A stretch of DNA of 64,000 nucleotides from an uncultured Eubacteriales bacterium (lineage in GTDB: Bacteria; Bacillota; Clostridia; Oscillospirales; Acutalibacteraceae), in contig CAKSHI010000001.1 of NCBI GenBank assembly GCA_934457115.1, positions 62,001-126,000 on the forward strand, in the 5' to 3' direction. Made by a program: the position numbers and the translations under genes. Shown piece by piece: positions 16,349 through 25,213 of the stretch (the stretch's first letter is position 1; each line of letters starts with the position of its first letter). Under the pieces are notes generated by a model. It was not told where the DNA came from. It saw only the letters and a program-made list of their open reading frames with translations, and made no database searches.

Positions 16349-17698
16349 ATGTCGAGAGTGTCCAAATCAATAATTTCTATTATGCTTGTCTTTGTCTTGC
16401 TGTTTTCTTCGTGTTCAGTAGTATTTGCTGCATCAGATTTAGGTGTGAAAAAACAAAAGAACACTATCATTGTAGTCCCGGGTCTTTTGGGATCTGAACT
16501 TTTTTCCTCAAAGGATCAAATAGTGGATTCTACATACTTTGAAAAGGGCTATCGCTTTTGGGTACCTGAGTGCCTTATGCCCTTCATTGACCAAGACGCT
16601 AAACTTGATTTAGAAAATTTATCAGAAATTCAGATTAAGTCCATAAAAAGAGATCTATCATTAGTTGCCTGCGATGAAAATGGAAAATCTAAAGTCGAAG
16701 TAATGGAAACTAATCCTATCAAGGACTGCCGAAAAAACCCGGATAAAAGGAATTTTGGTACAGGAAATTTCTACGTAAAGCTTATCAACAACTTAATTAA
16801 AAACACCAATGAAAATGAATATGACATAGTTTTCTTCTCGTATGACTGGAGGTTAAGTTGTGGGAAAACAGCTAAGAACCTTGAAAAATTCATTAACGAT
16901 AACAATTATAAAAACGTTACTTTAATATCCCACAGTATGGGTGGGCTTGTATGTGCATCATATTTGAGCAATCCTAAAAACGCCTCCAAAGTAAATAAAA
17001 CAATATCATTAGGTTCACCGTTTTTGGGTTCTCCAAGAGCCTACAGCGCTATTGATTACGGCAAATTTATCGATGGATTTTTAGGCTTTATGTCCTCCCC
17101 TATATTAAGACCTATTATTAAATCCGTCGCAGAAAACTGCCCATCTATTTATGAATTATTGCCTCCAAAACAATATTTTGATTATTTTAATGAAGGTTAC
17201 TTAAACAAGCCAAACAATAATGTTTGCTTACCCCCAACAAACATAAAAACTTACAAAGACACAAATAGGTACATACTAAGCAAAAGAAAATGGCCGAAGT
17301 CGGCATCAAAATTACTTAAAGATGCCCAAGCCTTCCATAACACATTGTATACAAACGGAAAATTTGTTTTAGAAAATAAAAACATAAAGCTATACAATCT
17401 TATGGGTTTTAATTCTGAAACAGTCGACCAATTCAATTTATTGCGTACAAACAGCTGTATATGGCCCAATGAAAAATATGTCAATGGTGATAACCTAGTC
17501 AGTATCAAAAGTGCCCTAGTCGGCCATGCTTTAGATAATAAAGATAATTATTATATTAATAACGTCTCACATATGGCTCTTGCTACTGATAAGTTTTGTA
17601 TATCTATGGTATCTAACCTTGTAAAGGGTAATACTTCACTATATAATAAAGACAATAATCTAGTCCAGCGCACAAGGCCTTCAGACATAATACAGTAA
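16349..17698 (+). CDS. Secreted alpha/beta-hydrolase (LCAT-like lipase/acyltransferase)
   Basis: The 449-residue protein has a signal peptide (about 1-28, ending SVVFAAS). The alpha/beta-hydrolase domain starts with an oxyanion-loop segment IIVVPGLLGSELF and has the nucleophile elbow SHSMGGLV with Ser196, as in the lecithin:cholesterol acyltransferase/lipase family. DYDIV..YDWRL and GSPFLGSPRA also fit this family. I chose the ATG at 16349; a GTG 9 nt upstream is possible, but the GAGAGG site would be only 3 nt from it. It probably hydrolyses lipids or esters outside the cell; the substrate is unknown. Confidence 0.8.
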   Translation: MSRVSKSIISIMLVFVLLFSSCSVVFAASDLGVKKQKNTIIVVPGLLGSELFSSKDQIVDSTYFEKGYRFWVPECLMPFIDQDAKLDLENLSEIQIKSIKRDLSLVACDENGKSKVEVMETNPIKDCRKNPDKRNFGTGNFYVKLINNLIKNTNENEYDIVFFSYDWRLSCGKTAKNLEKFINDNNYKNVTLISHSMGGLVCASYLSNPKNASKVNKTISLGSPFLGSPRAYSAIDYGKFIDGFLGFMSSPILRPIIKSVAENCPSIYELLPPKQYFDYFNEGYLNKPNNNVCLPPTNIKTYKDTNRYILSKRKWPKSASKLLKDAQAFHNTLYTNGKFVLENKNIKLYNLMGFNSETVDQFNLLRTNSCIWPNEKYVNGDNLVSIKSALVGHALDNKDNYYINNVSHMALATDKFCISMVSNLVKGNTSLYNKDNNLVQRTRPSDIIQ

Positions 17699-17755
17699 AT
17701 ATAAACTATGATATTATTGCAAATATAAAGCTCATACAATAATTTCTAACTATAT

Positions 17756-17785
17756 AAAAAGCCACTTTTACGTGGCTTTTTATAA
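17756..17785 (+). terminator. Rho-independent terminator
   Basis: Stem AAAAAGCCAC / GTGGCTTTTT with loop TTTTAC, after the lipase gene. Confidence 0.88.
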
Positions 17786-17901
17786 TTATACGTTGATTTA
17801 AATTATTAAAATAAGCTATCTATGTAAATTAAGGCTTTAATAAATATATAGCTATGATATAATTAAATAAAACAAATTTTAAATCTAGGGTGGAATAGTA
17901 T

Positions 17902-18861
17902 ATGAAAATATCAGTTTTAGGTTGTGGAAGATGGGGAACATTTATCGCTTGGTACTTAGACAAGATTGGTCACGATGTGATTTTATGGGGACGAGAATCT
18001 TCAAAAAACTTTGCAGAGCTCAAAGAACATAGAAAAAATTCATACCTTACTCTAAGTGACAACGTAAACCTCACAAATGATTTAGGACACTCCTTAAACA
18101 CATCTAACATTATAGTAATTTCTATAGGATCTCAATCATTAAGAAATCTCATGGAAAAAGTTTCTCTTTATAACATAGAAAATAAAACGATAGTCTTATG
18201 TATGAAGGGTATAGAAATATCTACTAATAAAAGACTCACTCAAGTTGTTGACGAATTTTTACCTTCAAGTAGTAATTGTGCAATTTGGGTAGGACCAGGT
18301 CATGTTGAAGACTTCGTAAAAGGCATACCCAATTGTATGGTAATAGACTCAAAAAACGAAAAAACAAAAGAACTCCTCGTAAAAGAATTTTCAAGTGAAT
18401 TAATAAGGTTCTATTACGGCACTGACCTAATAGGCAACGAAATAGGAGCTGCCGCTAAAAACGTAGTGGGGATTGCGGCAGGAATGCTCGATGGTCTTGG
18501 ATATTCATCGTTAAAAGGTGCATTAATGTCTAGGGGAACACGTGAGATAGCCAGACTTATAAAAGCGGCAGGAGGCAATGAAATTTCAGCATATGGACTT
18601 GCTCATTTAGGCGATTATGAGGCAACTTTGTTTTCAGAGCACAGTCATAACCGTAAATTTGGAGAGTTATTTATAAAATGTCAGCCATATGATAAACTTG
18701 CAGAGGGAGTATTTACAGTTAAAGCCCTATTGTCTATGGCTAAAGAATATAATGTGGAATTACCTATATCAAATACGATAAATGACATAATTAACCTAAA
18801 AAAAGACCCAAAAGAAAGCCTTTCAAGTCTTTTTGTGAGAAGTATAAAACGTGAATTTTAA
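17902..18861 (+). CDS. gpsA: Glycerol-3-phosphate dehydrogenase [NAD(P)+]
   Basis: GpsA reduces dihydroxyacetone phosphate to sn-glycerol 3-phosphate for phospholipid synthesis. The 319-residue protein has an N-terminal Rossmann motif GCGRWG (7-12), a CMKGIE segment corresponding to the family's KG motif, and the catalytic-domain GNEIGAAAKNVVGIAAG. Residues around AYGLAHLGDYEATLFSEHSHNRKFGE replace the usual GLAGLGDLVLTC..SRNRRFG stretch with some divergence (H for G, E for L/V). Function is still likely. A GGGTGG site precedes the ATG. plsY, which uses its product, lies at 46.7-47.4 kb. The gene overlaps the opposing membrane-protein gene by 4 nt. Confidence 0.88.
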   Translation: MKISVLGCGRWGTFIAWYLDKIGHDVILWGRESSKNFAELKEHRKNSYLTLSDNVNLTNDLGHSLNTSNIIVISIGSQSLRNLMEKVSLYNIENKTIVLCMKGIEISTNKRLTQVVDEFLPSSSNCAIWVGPGHVEDFVKGIPNCMVIDSKNEKTKELLVKEFSSELIRFYYGTDLIGNEIGAAAKNVVGIAAGMLDGLGYSSLKGALMSRGTREIARLIKAAGGNEISAYGLAHLGDYEATLFSEHSHNRKFGELFIKCQPYDKLAEGVFTVKALLSMAKEYNVELPISNTINDIINLKKDPKESLSSLFVRSIKREF

Positions 18862-19754
18862 TTAAGTTTAAAGCAGTCCTTAAATATATCAGCCTCTTCA
18901 TTTAAAATTATAAATGCACGGCTTTTATTAACAACCAACTTTAGAAGATTACCAAGTATTCCACCTAAAACGCAAAGAATAGTTAAATCAAAACCTATAA
19001 TTTCCGTATTGAAAATCAAGTGTAAAACCTCAATAGAGAGACCAAGAAGTATAAACACTGCTATATTTTTTATTGATGAATAGTTTTTATATATTGAAAA
19101 GAAAAAACCAAGCATGATAAATAAACAAAGATTTGTAAAGCAGTAGTAGAATGCATCATAGCCCGGCCAATACGAATTCATATTTACAAATGGGATTAGA
19201 TTAAAGCTCCTTGGCCCCAAAATATCCACAGGCTTCAAAAACACAAACAATGATAAAAATGCAATGGCAAAATAAACTAGAAAACAAATAAAACTGCAAT
19301 AAAAAAGATAGTTAAAAGATCTTCTTCTTTCTATTGTATCGAACTTTGCAATTGCAAATATCCTAATAAGTATACATATTGCAAACGGAATAAACCATGT
19401 TATTCCTGCGCAAAAGCCATCATAGTATCCAATTGTAAGCGAAAACTTATTTCCTAAGCTTATATTGTTTATAATAAACTCCACATTAACTCTTATAAAA
19501 TCAATAGCAACAAGTCCCATACAAGTCATGAGGGATACCCCCACTAAAATATAATCTTTAAAAACAAGTAATATTATAACTGTTGAGATAACTGCAATAA
19601 GTCCAACATACAACTCTCTAAGCGGAGTATTCAACATAAAATTAGCGTCATCCGGAATTAAGAACAATATAAATCCTGAGGCTACGGCTATAAGGAGTTG
19701 AATTGAATTTATATGTTTAGTATATCTTAGAATTTTAAGAACATTTTCTTTCAC
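18858..19754 (-). CDS. VanZ-like polytopic membrane protein
   Basis: The 298-residue protein has about eight hydrophobic segments. The C-terminal half resembles the VanZ family: RSFNLIPFVNMN, a long hydrophobic helix with LGFFFSIY, then LLGLSIEVLHLIF and a final FDLTILCVLGGILGNLL. VanZ-like proteins are linked to glycopeptide or lipoglycopeptide resistance in a few cases, but most have no assigned role. It overlaps ruvX by 4 nt (ATGA) on the same strand, so the two are translated together. Confidence 0.65.
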   Translation of the reverse strand: MKENVLKILRYTKHINSIQLLIAVASGFILFLIPDDANFMLNTPLRELYVGLIAVISTVIILLVFKDYILVGVSLMTCMGLVAIDFIRVNVEFIINNISLGNKFSLTIGYYDGFCAGITWFIPFAICILIRIFAIAKFDTIERRRSFNYLFYCSFICFLVYFAIAFLSLFVFLKPVDILGPRSFNLIPFVNMNSYWPGYDAFYYCFTNLCLFIMLGFFFSIYKNYSSIKNIAVFILLGLSIEVLHLIFNTEIIGFDLTILCVLGGILGNLLKLVVNKSRAFIILNEEADIFKDCFKLN

Positions 19755-20170
19755 GATTTATTCCTCCTAAAATCCAAATAATCCTGCAAAATGATAGTTG
19801 CAGCCACACTGTCTATAATTTCCTTGCGTTTTTTCCCTCTAACATCAGTTACATTTAAGTAATTGTGTGCCAGAACAGTTGTATTTCTCTCATCCTGCAT
19901 AATTATGTTTACATCTGTTTGTTTGCCTAAATCTTTAGAAAAAGATATTGCTCTTTGAGCACTCTCTCCTAAACTTCCGTCCATATTTTTAGGTAAGCCT
20001 ATAACAACCTCTTCTATATTTTCATTTAATATTATATCAATTATTTTTTCAATTAAAATATTTGTTTTTCTTTCTTTTATAACGCAAAATGGATGTGCAA
20101 ATGTCCCCGTAAGGTCAGATATAGCTATACCCGTCCTTGCAAGTCCTAAATCTATACTCATAATTTTCAT
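19751..20170 (-). CDS. ruvX: RuvX/YqgF Holliday-junction resolvase-like nuclease
   Basis: The 139-residue protein starting at MKIMSIDLGLARTGIAIS (ATG at 20170) matches the family length; an in-frame ATG 18 nt upstream is possible but adds non-conserved residues. The RNase H-like fold shows Asp in SIDLG, EEVVIGLPKNMDGSLGESA, and QDERNTTV near the C terminus. YqgF proteins act in 16S rRNA 5'-end processing and have been proposed as Holliday-junction resolvases. Its stop overlaps the VanZ-like gene. Confidence 0.88.
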   Translation of the reverse strand: MKIMSIDLGLARTGIAISDLTGTFAHPFCVIKERKTNILIEKIIDIILNENIEEVVIGLPKNMDGSLGESAQRAISFSKDLGKQTDVNIIMQDERNTTVLAHNYLNVTDVRGKKRKEIIDSVAATIILQDYLDFRRNKS

Positions 20171-20261
20171 AACAAAATTCACTCTCATTAATAATAATCT
20201 TATAATATATATTTTATACCTTTATCCCTAATTTAACAAGTCACAACAAACCTATTTAATA

Positions 20262-20300
20262 TAAAAATAATCATAACCACCCGTTTGATGGGTGGTTATG
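20262..20300 (-). terminator. Terminator of the structured RNA / EF-G-like transcript
   Basis: On the minus strand, CATAACCACCC / GGGTGGTTATG forms an 11-bp stem with a short ATCAAAC loop, then ATTATTTTTATA. Confidence 0.85.
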
Positions 20301-20437
20301 CTTTAAATCGGAGTAACGCTCTGCTTTGCTTGCAAAAAGCAGGGGTTGCAACAAATTGCAAGTAGCACAAAGGTAGCGTTAACTCTCCGGGGTTTCCGCC
20401 GCCTAAGAGGCAGGAAACATCTACACTATGGTTATAA
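20262..20437 (-). ncRNA. Putative structured RNA with intrinsic terminator
   Basis: On the minus strand, directly after the EF-G-like gene, the sequence is rich in paired elements. In order these are a hairpin GTTTCC...GGAAAC (20418-20392) enclosing GCCT/AGGC, a long helix in which GGAG..TAACGCT (20388-20375) pairs with AGCGTTACTCC (20320-20310) and encloses two smaller hairpins, and a perfect 11-bp terminator stem (20300-20272) followed by ATTATTTTTAT. No reading frame is supported here. I do not recognise the family; raiA-type and other Clostridia RNAs are candidates to test. The 5' end is uncertain and it may be the 3' UTR of the EF-G-like mRNA. Confidence 0.55.
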
Positions 20438-20441
20438 TCAT

Positions 20442-22484
20442 TTATATTTTAAATAAAACAGTCGGATTAGTAAGCTGCTCATAATGATTAAATTCAAAGG
20501 ACATTGAGCCTCTCCCTGCAGTAGACCTTCTTACAAATGTGGAAAAGTCCTGCATTTCCGAAACAGGTGCATTCGCTTCTATCTCCTGCCAACCGGGTTC
20601 TGCTGCTTCCATAGAGACTATTCTTCCCCTACGTTTGGTAATCTCGCCTATTACATCGCCCATATTTTTGTCAGGAACCCTTACCAAAAGTTTGCCTATC
20701 GGTTCCAAGAGTACAGGATCTGCCTTCGGCATACCATTTCTATAAGCCAATGATGCTGCCATCTTAAATGCCATTTCAGAAGAGTCTACGGGATGGTATG
20801 ACCCATCATACAATGTCGCTTTTAGCCCTACAACAGGATATCCCTCTAAAGGACCTTTTTGCATGGATTCGATAAGTCCTTTCTCAACTGCAGGGAAATA
20901 TCCCTTAGGTACTGCTCCACCAACTATCTCCTCACAAAATTCCAAGCCATCAGATTCACAGGGTTCAAACTTAATCCACACATCGCCAAATTGTCCGTGA
21001 CCGCCCGTTTGCTTCTTATGTCTTCCTTGTACACTGACACTCTTTCTTATAGTTTCGCGATACGCTACCTTAGGTTTTTTCAAAACCGCCTCAATAGAAT
21101 ACTTATTTTTAAGCTTAGATACAATTACATCCAAATGTTGTTCACCAAGACCGGACAAGATCATCTCATGGGTTTCATTATCATTTCTTAATGTTATAGT
21201 CGGATCTTCCAAGCAAATTTTCGTTAAGCAAAAAGCAAGTTTATCCTCCTCATTTTTGTCCTTTGCACTAATAGCCATTGATAAACACGGTTTAGGGTAA
21301 TCTACTCCTTCTAAGGTGACCTTTCTCTCGGCCGAACATAGCGTATCACCTGTATTTAGAGAGGGAGATTTACATAATACCCCTATGTCCCCTGCTGACA
21401 CTGATTGGATATCCTCTTGTCGTTTACCGCAAACAGATACTATTTTTCCAACACGTTCCAAAGCTTTAGTTGACATATTTATTAAAGGCAAATCCTTAGA
21501 CACTTTTCCCGATATAACTTTAAAATAAGATAACTTACCCATAAACGGGTCTATAGTAGTCTTAAATACAATCGCAGCAGTAGGGTCATCTTCATTTAAA
21601 GATATCTCAACAGGCTCATCGTTTTCATCCAAAGCAATCTCACTTCCCCTATCAAAGGCGCTTGGAAGAAGCCATGAAAGTCCGTTTAAAAGCTGCTCTA
21701 CTCCAAAAGTTGACAACGCATCTCCACAAAAGACAGGAAAAATTGATCCATCTTTTACTCCCTTACTTATTCCCAAGATTATCTCCTCTGGGGTAAAACC
21801 TTCGCCTGAAAAATATTTCTCAAACAATTTCTCATCAGTCTCGGCTACAGCCTCGTTAATAGCATTTCTAAGGCCTTCCCAACGTGTTCCCATATCAGGT
21901 ACGGGCACTTCCTTTTGGGTTGAGCCCTCATAAGAGTATGCTTTATATTCAAGAAGATTAACATAACATTCTACTTTGCTATCTTTAATAAATGGCACTA
22001 CAACAGGACAAACCGCAGGTCCAAATGACGCCTTCAAGCCCTCAAACACTCTATAAAATCTGGACTCATCATCACAAAGTCCATTTACAAAGAAAACTTT
22101 TGGTAGCTTTTTTTCATCTGACATTTGAACGACCTTTTCCGTTCCCGATAAAACACCGTCTTTACCCGAAAGAACTATAAGCGAAGAATCTGCAGCTCTA
22201 AGCCCCTCACATACACCGGCTTCAAAATCAAAAGATCCCGGCGTATCAATGAAGTTTATTTTCCGATTTTTCCACTCCAGCGGCGCAATAGAAGAAGATA
22301 TAGAGGACCTTCGCTTTATCTCTTCAGCGTCGAAATCACATGTGGTATTTCCATCGTATGTATTTCCCATCTTAGATAACATACCCGACAAAAACAACAT
22401 CGATTCCACTAAAGATGTTTTTCCTGATCCGCCATGACCCATTATGGCAACATTTAAGATATCCTTTGAAGTATACTGTTTCAC
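20442..22484 (-). CDS. Divergent EF-G-like translational GTPase (GTG start)
   Basis: The 680-residue protein starts at a GTG after GAGGAGAG. It keeps the EF-G domain order: P-loop GHGGSGKT (16-23), switch II DTPGSFDF, domain II, and the C-terminal EF-G IV and V domains (GGHGQFGDVWIKF, GKLLVRVPDKNMGDVIGEI). The G4 motif that reads FVNKMD in EF-G is FVNGLC here, so Lys and Asp that select guanine are missing. This is a paralogue in the EF-G2 or FusA-like class, not the housekeeping fusA. Its role is unknown; ribosome-linked stress or drug protection are possibilities by analogy only. Confidence 0.85.
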   Translation of the reverse strand: MKQYTSKDILNVAIMGHGGSGKTSLVESMLFLSGMLSKMGNTYDGNTTCDFDAEEIKRRSSISSSIAPLEWKNRKINFIDTPGSFDFEAGVCEGLRAADSSLIVLSGKDGVLSGTEKVVQMSDEKKLPKVFFVNGLCDDESRFYRVFEGLKASFGPAVCPVVVPFIKDSKVECYVNLLEYKAYSYEGSTQKEVPVPDMGTRWEGLRNAINEAVAETDEKLFEKYFSGEGFTPEEIILGISKGVKDGSIFPVFCGDALSTFGVEQLLNGLSWLLPSAFDRGSEIALDENDEPVEISLNEDDPTAAIVFKTTIDPFMGKLSYFKVISGKVSKDLPLINMSTKALERVGKIVSVCGKRQEDIQSVSAGDIGVLCKSPSLNTGDTLCSAERKVTLEGVDYPKPCLSMAISAKDKNEEDKLAFCLTKICLEDPTITLRNDNETHEMILSGLGEQHLDVIVSKLKNKYSIEAVLKKPKVAYRETIRKSVSVQGRHKKQTGGHGQFGDVWIKFEPCESDGLEFCEEIVGGAVPKGYFPAVEKGLIESMQKGPLEGYPVVGLKATLYDGSYHPVDSSEMAFKMAASLAYRNGMPKADPVLLEPIGKLLVRVPDKNMGDVIGEITKRRGRIVSMEAAEPGWQEIEANAPVSEMQDFSTFVRRSTAGRGSMSFEFNHYEQLTNPTVLFKI

Positions 22485-22506
22485 TATTTACTCTCCTCTC
22501 ATCATC

Positions 22507-22526
22507 AAATTGCTATATAGCAATTT
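22507..22526. promoter_or_regulatory. 20-bp perfect palindrome before the EF-G-like gene
   Basis: AAATTGCTATATAGCAATTT is a perfect palindrome located between the -10 box and the GTG start of the EF-G-like gene. It fits a repressor operator. Confidence 0.5.
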
Positions 22527-22541
22527 AAATATTACAGCCTA

Positions 22542-22570
22542 ATTATATCCTTTAATATACAATGATTCAA
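22542..22570 (-). promoter_or_regulatory. Promoter of the EF-G-like gene
   Basis: On the minus strand TTGAAT (22570-22565), a 17-bp spacer and a perfect TATAAT (22547-22542) lie about 60 bp from the start codon. Confidence 0.6.
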
Positions 22571-22654
22571 CTATATAATTCAAAAACAATTCACAATAAT
22601 AAGCTTCCATTTTATATATAATGCACAAACTTTAATACCTTGTGGTAATTTATG

Positions 22655-22683
22655 TTTACTTTTATAAATAAATATGTTATATT
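22655..22683 (+). promoter_or_regulatory. Promoter of the CotH-like gene
   Basis: TTTACT (22655-22660), a 17-bp spacer and TATATT (22678-22683) lie about 50 bp upstream of the ATG. A sporulation sigma-factor promoter cannot be excluded. Confidence 0.4.
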
Positions 22684-22733
22684 ATTTATATAATATTAAT
22701 TTATAGTTATTTTTATGGAATGGAGGTAATGAT

Positions 22734-24203
22734 ATGAAAAGAAATTTTATTAGAAAGTATATATCTCTTTCACTATCATTGTTAATTTTACTATCTGCTA
22801 TTTTGTCAGGGTGTGCAAACTCCAAGACCAATACACACACTGTCTCCTCAACTCAAACAAACAATGCTTCATTAGAAGAAGCTTCTTCATATAACTCCTT
22901 ATTTAAAAAAGATAATATTGTAAATCTAAATCTTAATATTTCCAAAGACGAGCTTGACAAGATGTTCTCAAGCGACAACACCGGAGTATTTCACAGTGCG
23001 GATATCACTATAGAAGACGAAACTGTATCTAATGTAGGGATTTGCATAAAAGGTAATATGTCATATCGTACAGTATCCCGCTCCGACTCAAACCGCTATA
23101 GTTTTGCAGTTGACTTTAATCAATATGAGTCAGGAAAAAGTTATTACGGACTTAATAATTTAGTGTTAAACAATAATTCAGGCGATGCAAGCTTTCTAAG
23201 AGAATATATAGCATATGAGATGCTAAATTCCATAGGAGCCCCGGCACCATTATGTACATTTGCAAAACTTAGCATAAACGGCGAGTATTTTGGTTTGTAT
23301 ACTATGGTAGAAAGTCCTTACAATTCTCAAAGTTTTGCAAAAAGAGTCTTTGGTTCAGATGAAAATATAGATACATATGAGGCGGGGATTGGAAGCAGCT
23401 TTGCTTCCGAGAGTTCCTTAAAAAATATATCTCTTACAAGCGGCAATTCTGAAAATTCATCTAACCTAAATAAGCTTTACGAGGCAATTTCAAATCTAAA
23501 TGAAGAAAACTATAAGGATATAGAAAATATCTTAGATGTCGACAGTTTTTTGAAATATGCTGCGGCAAACGTAGCCTTTGGCAGCTATGACAGTTATCTA
23601 AGTACTCAAGCACAAAACTATTATCTAGTATATTACAATAATAAATTTTACTTTGTCCCTTGGGATTACGACAAAAGTTTTGGAGGCTTTGAAGGGGATC
23701 AAGGCATAAGCTGTGCTATAAAAATTGACAGTCCAATACTCGACACTACAACATCTCAACTCCCGCTTATTAAACTCATAGGCTATAATGAATATAAAGA
23801 GCGTTACCACTCTTATTTAAAGGAACTTACAAATTATCTTGACAATATAGAAAATAGAATTACTGATCTTTCAAATCTTATCAGAGATGATGTCGTAAAT
23901 GATCCCACAAAGTTATTCACAAACGAACAATTTGAAAATGAGCTTGTTTACTCCGATTCTCAAATAAATACATCTAATATATCCTTTCCTATAATCTCAA
24001 AAAGGAATAAGGGTAACCAACCTACCTGTAACCCCAATAATAGCCCAAGCAGTCCGAAAGGCGATATGCCAAGTTCTCCATCAGGTCAAGGGCCGGCAGG
24101 CGGCGATAACCAATCAATTAAAACAGGACCCCAAAAATCAAGCTTTTCTCTTATGACATACGCCATAAAACTTAGAGAAAATCTTAAATCCCAACTAAGC
24201 TAA
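22734..24203 (+). CDS. CotH-like kinase-family lipoprotein
   Basis: The 489-residue product has a lipoprotein signal peptide with lipobox LSGC (Cys27). The CotH domain spans about 60-380 and includes the signature VPWDYDKSFGG, with Asp311 and Asp313 in the position of the metal-binding residues. In Bacillus, CotH is an atypical protein kinase that phosphorylates spore-coat proteins; many clostridial homologues are surface lipoproteins instead. The C-terminal part (about 430-470) is a Pro/Ser/Gly/Asn-rich linker. A GGAGG site precedes the ATG. It ends 5 bp from the converging M14 peptidase gene. Confidence 0.85.
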   Translation: MKRNFIRKYISLSLSLLILLSAILSGCANSKTNTHTVSSTQTNNASLEEASSYNSLFKKDNIVNLNLNISKDELDKMFSSDNTGVFHSADITIEDETVSNVGICIKGNMSYRTVSRSDSNRYSFAVDFNQYESGKSYYGLNNLVLNNNSGDASFLREYIAYEMLNSIGAPAPLCTFAKLSINGEYFGLYTMVESPYNSQSFAKRVFGSDENIDTYEAGIGSSFASESSLKNISLTSGNSENSSNLNKLYEAISNLNEENYKDIENILDVDSFLKYAAANVAFGSYDSYLSTQAQNYYLVYYNNKFYFVPWDYDKSFGGFEGDQGISCAIKIDSPILDTTTSQLPLIKLIGYNEYKERYHSYLKELTNYLDNIENRITDLSNLIRDDVVNDPTKLFTNEQFENELVYSDSQINTSNISFPIISKRNKGNQPTCNPNNSPSSPKGDMPSSPSGQGPAGGDNQSIKTGPQKSSFSLMTYAIKLRENLKSQLS

Positions 24204-24208
24204 GTTTA

Positions 24209-25114
24209 TTACATTATTATCGATAAAACCAAAAGTTCCTCCAACGTATAATAAATACTTTCAAGGTCTTTAATAGGTAAGGGATTCTTCCCCTTGCCTA
24301 TTTCTATTGTAAATGCAGGTCTTCTAAACTCCTTAATAAACCAATCCTTAAATCCACCACCAACAGCCAGACCCTCAGGTCTTGAAGCCTTATAACCGCT
24401 GCTTGCAGACATTACCCTTGCCATCAATTCTGATTTTTCCGGGGTGTAATCCCCATAATCCCAATAGATTTCCTCGCCTTGACTATGAAAAGCAAATGCC
24501 GAACGAATATTTGCAAATCTACATATCGATGTTAGTGCCTGCGTTTCAAGTTCGCTTTCAGGAAATTTTCCGCCGTATCTTGTCTTGGCCGGGCCTATAA
24601 TACCGGCATCCTGCTCTCTTTTATGCAAGAACTCCCATCCGGCATCAAAATTATGATTAATATCTACTCCTCTTGCATTTGAGTTCCAGTTTGATGTGTC
24701 CCCTTTGCTAACTTCTTGAACTAAACTCTTAAATCTTCCTGCAGCACTTAAGCCATGAAGTGAAATCTCCACACCGTCAGGGTTTACACACGGTAAAATA
24801 AAAACTCCCCTCGTGTTTAGGAAATCAGCTATCCTAATTTCAGATATAGTCTCTTTTTTTACAATAGATTTGCAAAGCTCTTTGGTAAAATGTAAAAGTA
24901 AAAGACTTGTAAGCCACTCCATTCCATGGAATGCTCCTGCCAATAAGACTTGGTTCTTGGGGTTTCCTATTTGTATATAGGGTATATCTCTATCAAGAAG
25001 ACTTTGTGACAAGACTCCTATGTTAATAAAATCATATTTTAACTCAAGCTTTCTTAAAAGTTTGCTTCGATTTTTTTCATCTGCAATGTTATAATCAAAA
25101 GGGCCCCTTAACAT
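24209..25114 (-). CDS. M14-family zinc carboxypeptidase
   Basis: The 301-residue protein shows the M14 zinc site, His63-x-x-Glu66 in AGAFHGMEW, a substrate-binding NPDGVE followed by HNFDAGWEF, and a catalytic Glu in FTIEIGKG near the C terminus. The closest type is the gamma-D-glutamyl-diamino acid peptidases that trim murein peptides. No signal peptide is present, so it may act on imported or mother-cell muropeptides. It converges on the CotH-like gene with no room for a terminator between them. Confidence 0.8.
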   Translation of the reverse strand: MLRGPFDYNIADEKNRSKLLRKLELKYDFINIGVLSQSLLDRDIPYIQIGNPKNQVLLAGAFHGMEWLTSLLLLHFTKELCKSIVKKETISEIRIADFLNTRGVFILPCVNPDGVEISLHGLSAAGRFKSLVQEVSKGDTSNWNSNARGVDINHNFDAGWEFLHKREQDAGIIGPAKTRYGGKFPESELETQALTSICRFANIRSAFAFHSQGEEIYWDYGDYTPEKSELMARVMSASSGYKASRPEGLAVGGGFKDWFIKEFRRPAFTIEIGKGKNPLPIKDLESIYYTLEELLVLSIIM

Positions 25115-25213
25115 AAAATCACTTTCCTTCCGTTTAACCTTTCAATAATAGATATTCAATTAAGCGGATAAAAAGACATAATTTAACTAAAATTCAGAAA
25201 GGAATTTCATAAA

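Noticed and set aside
20262..20441. Possible riboswitch on the plus strand
   Set aside because: There is no plus-strand gene downstream and no T-rich tail on that strand. The terminator orientation fits the minus strand.
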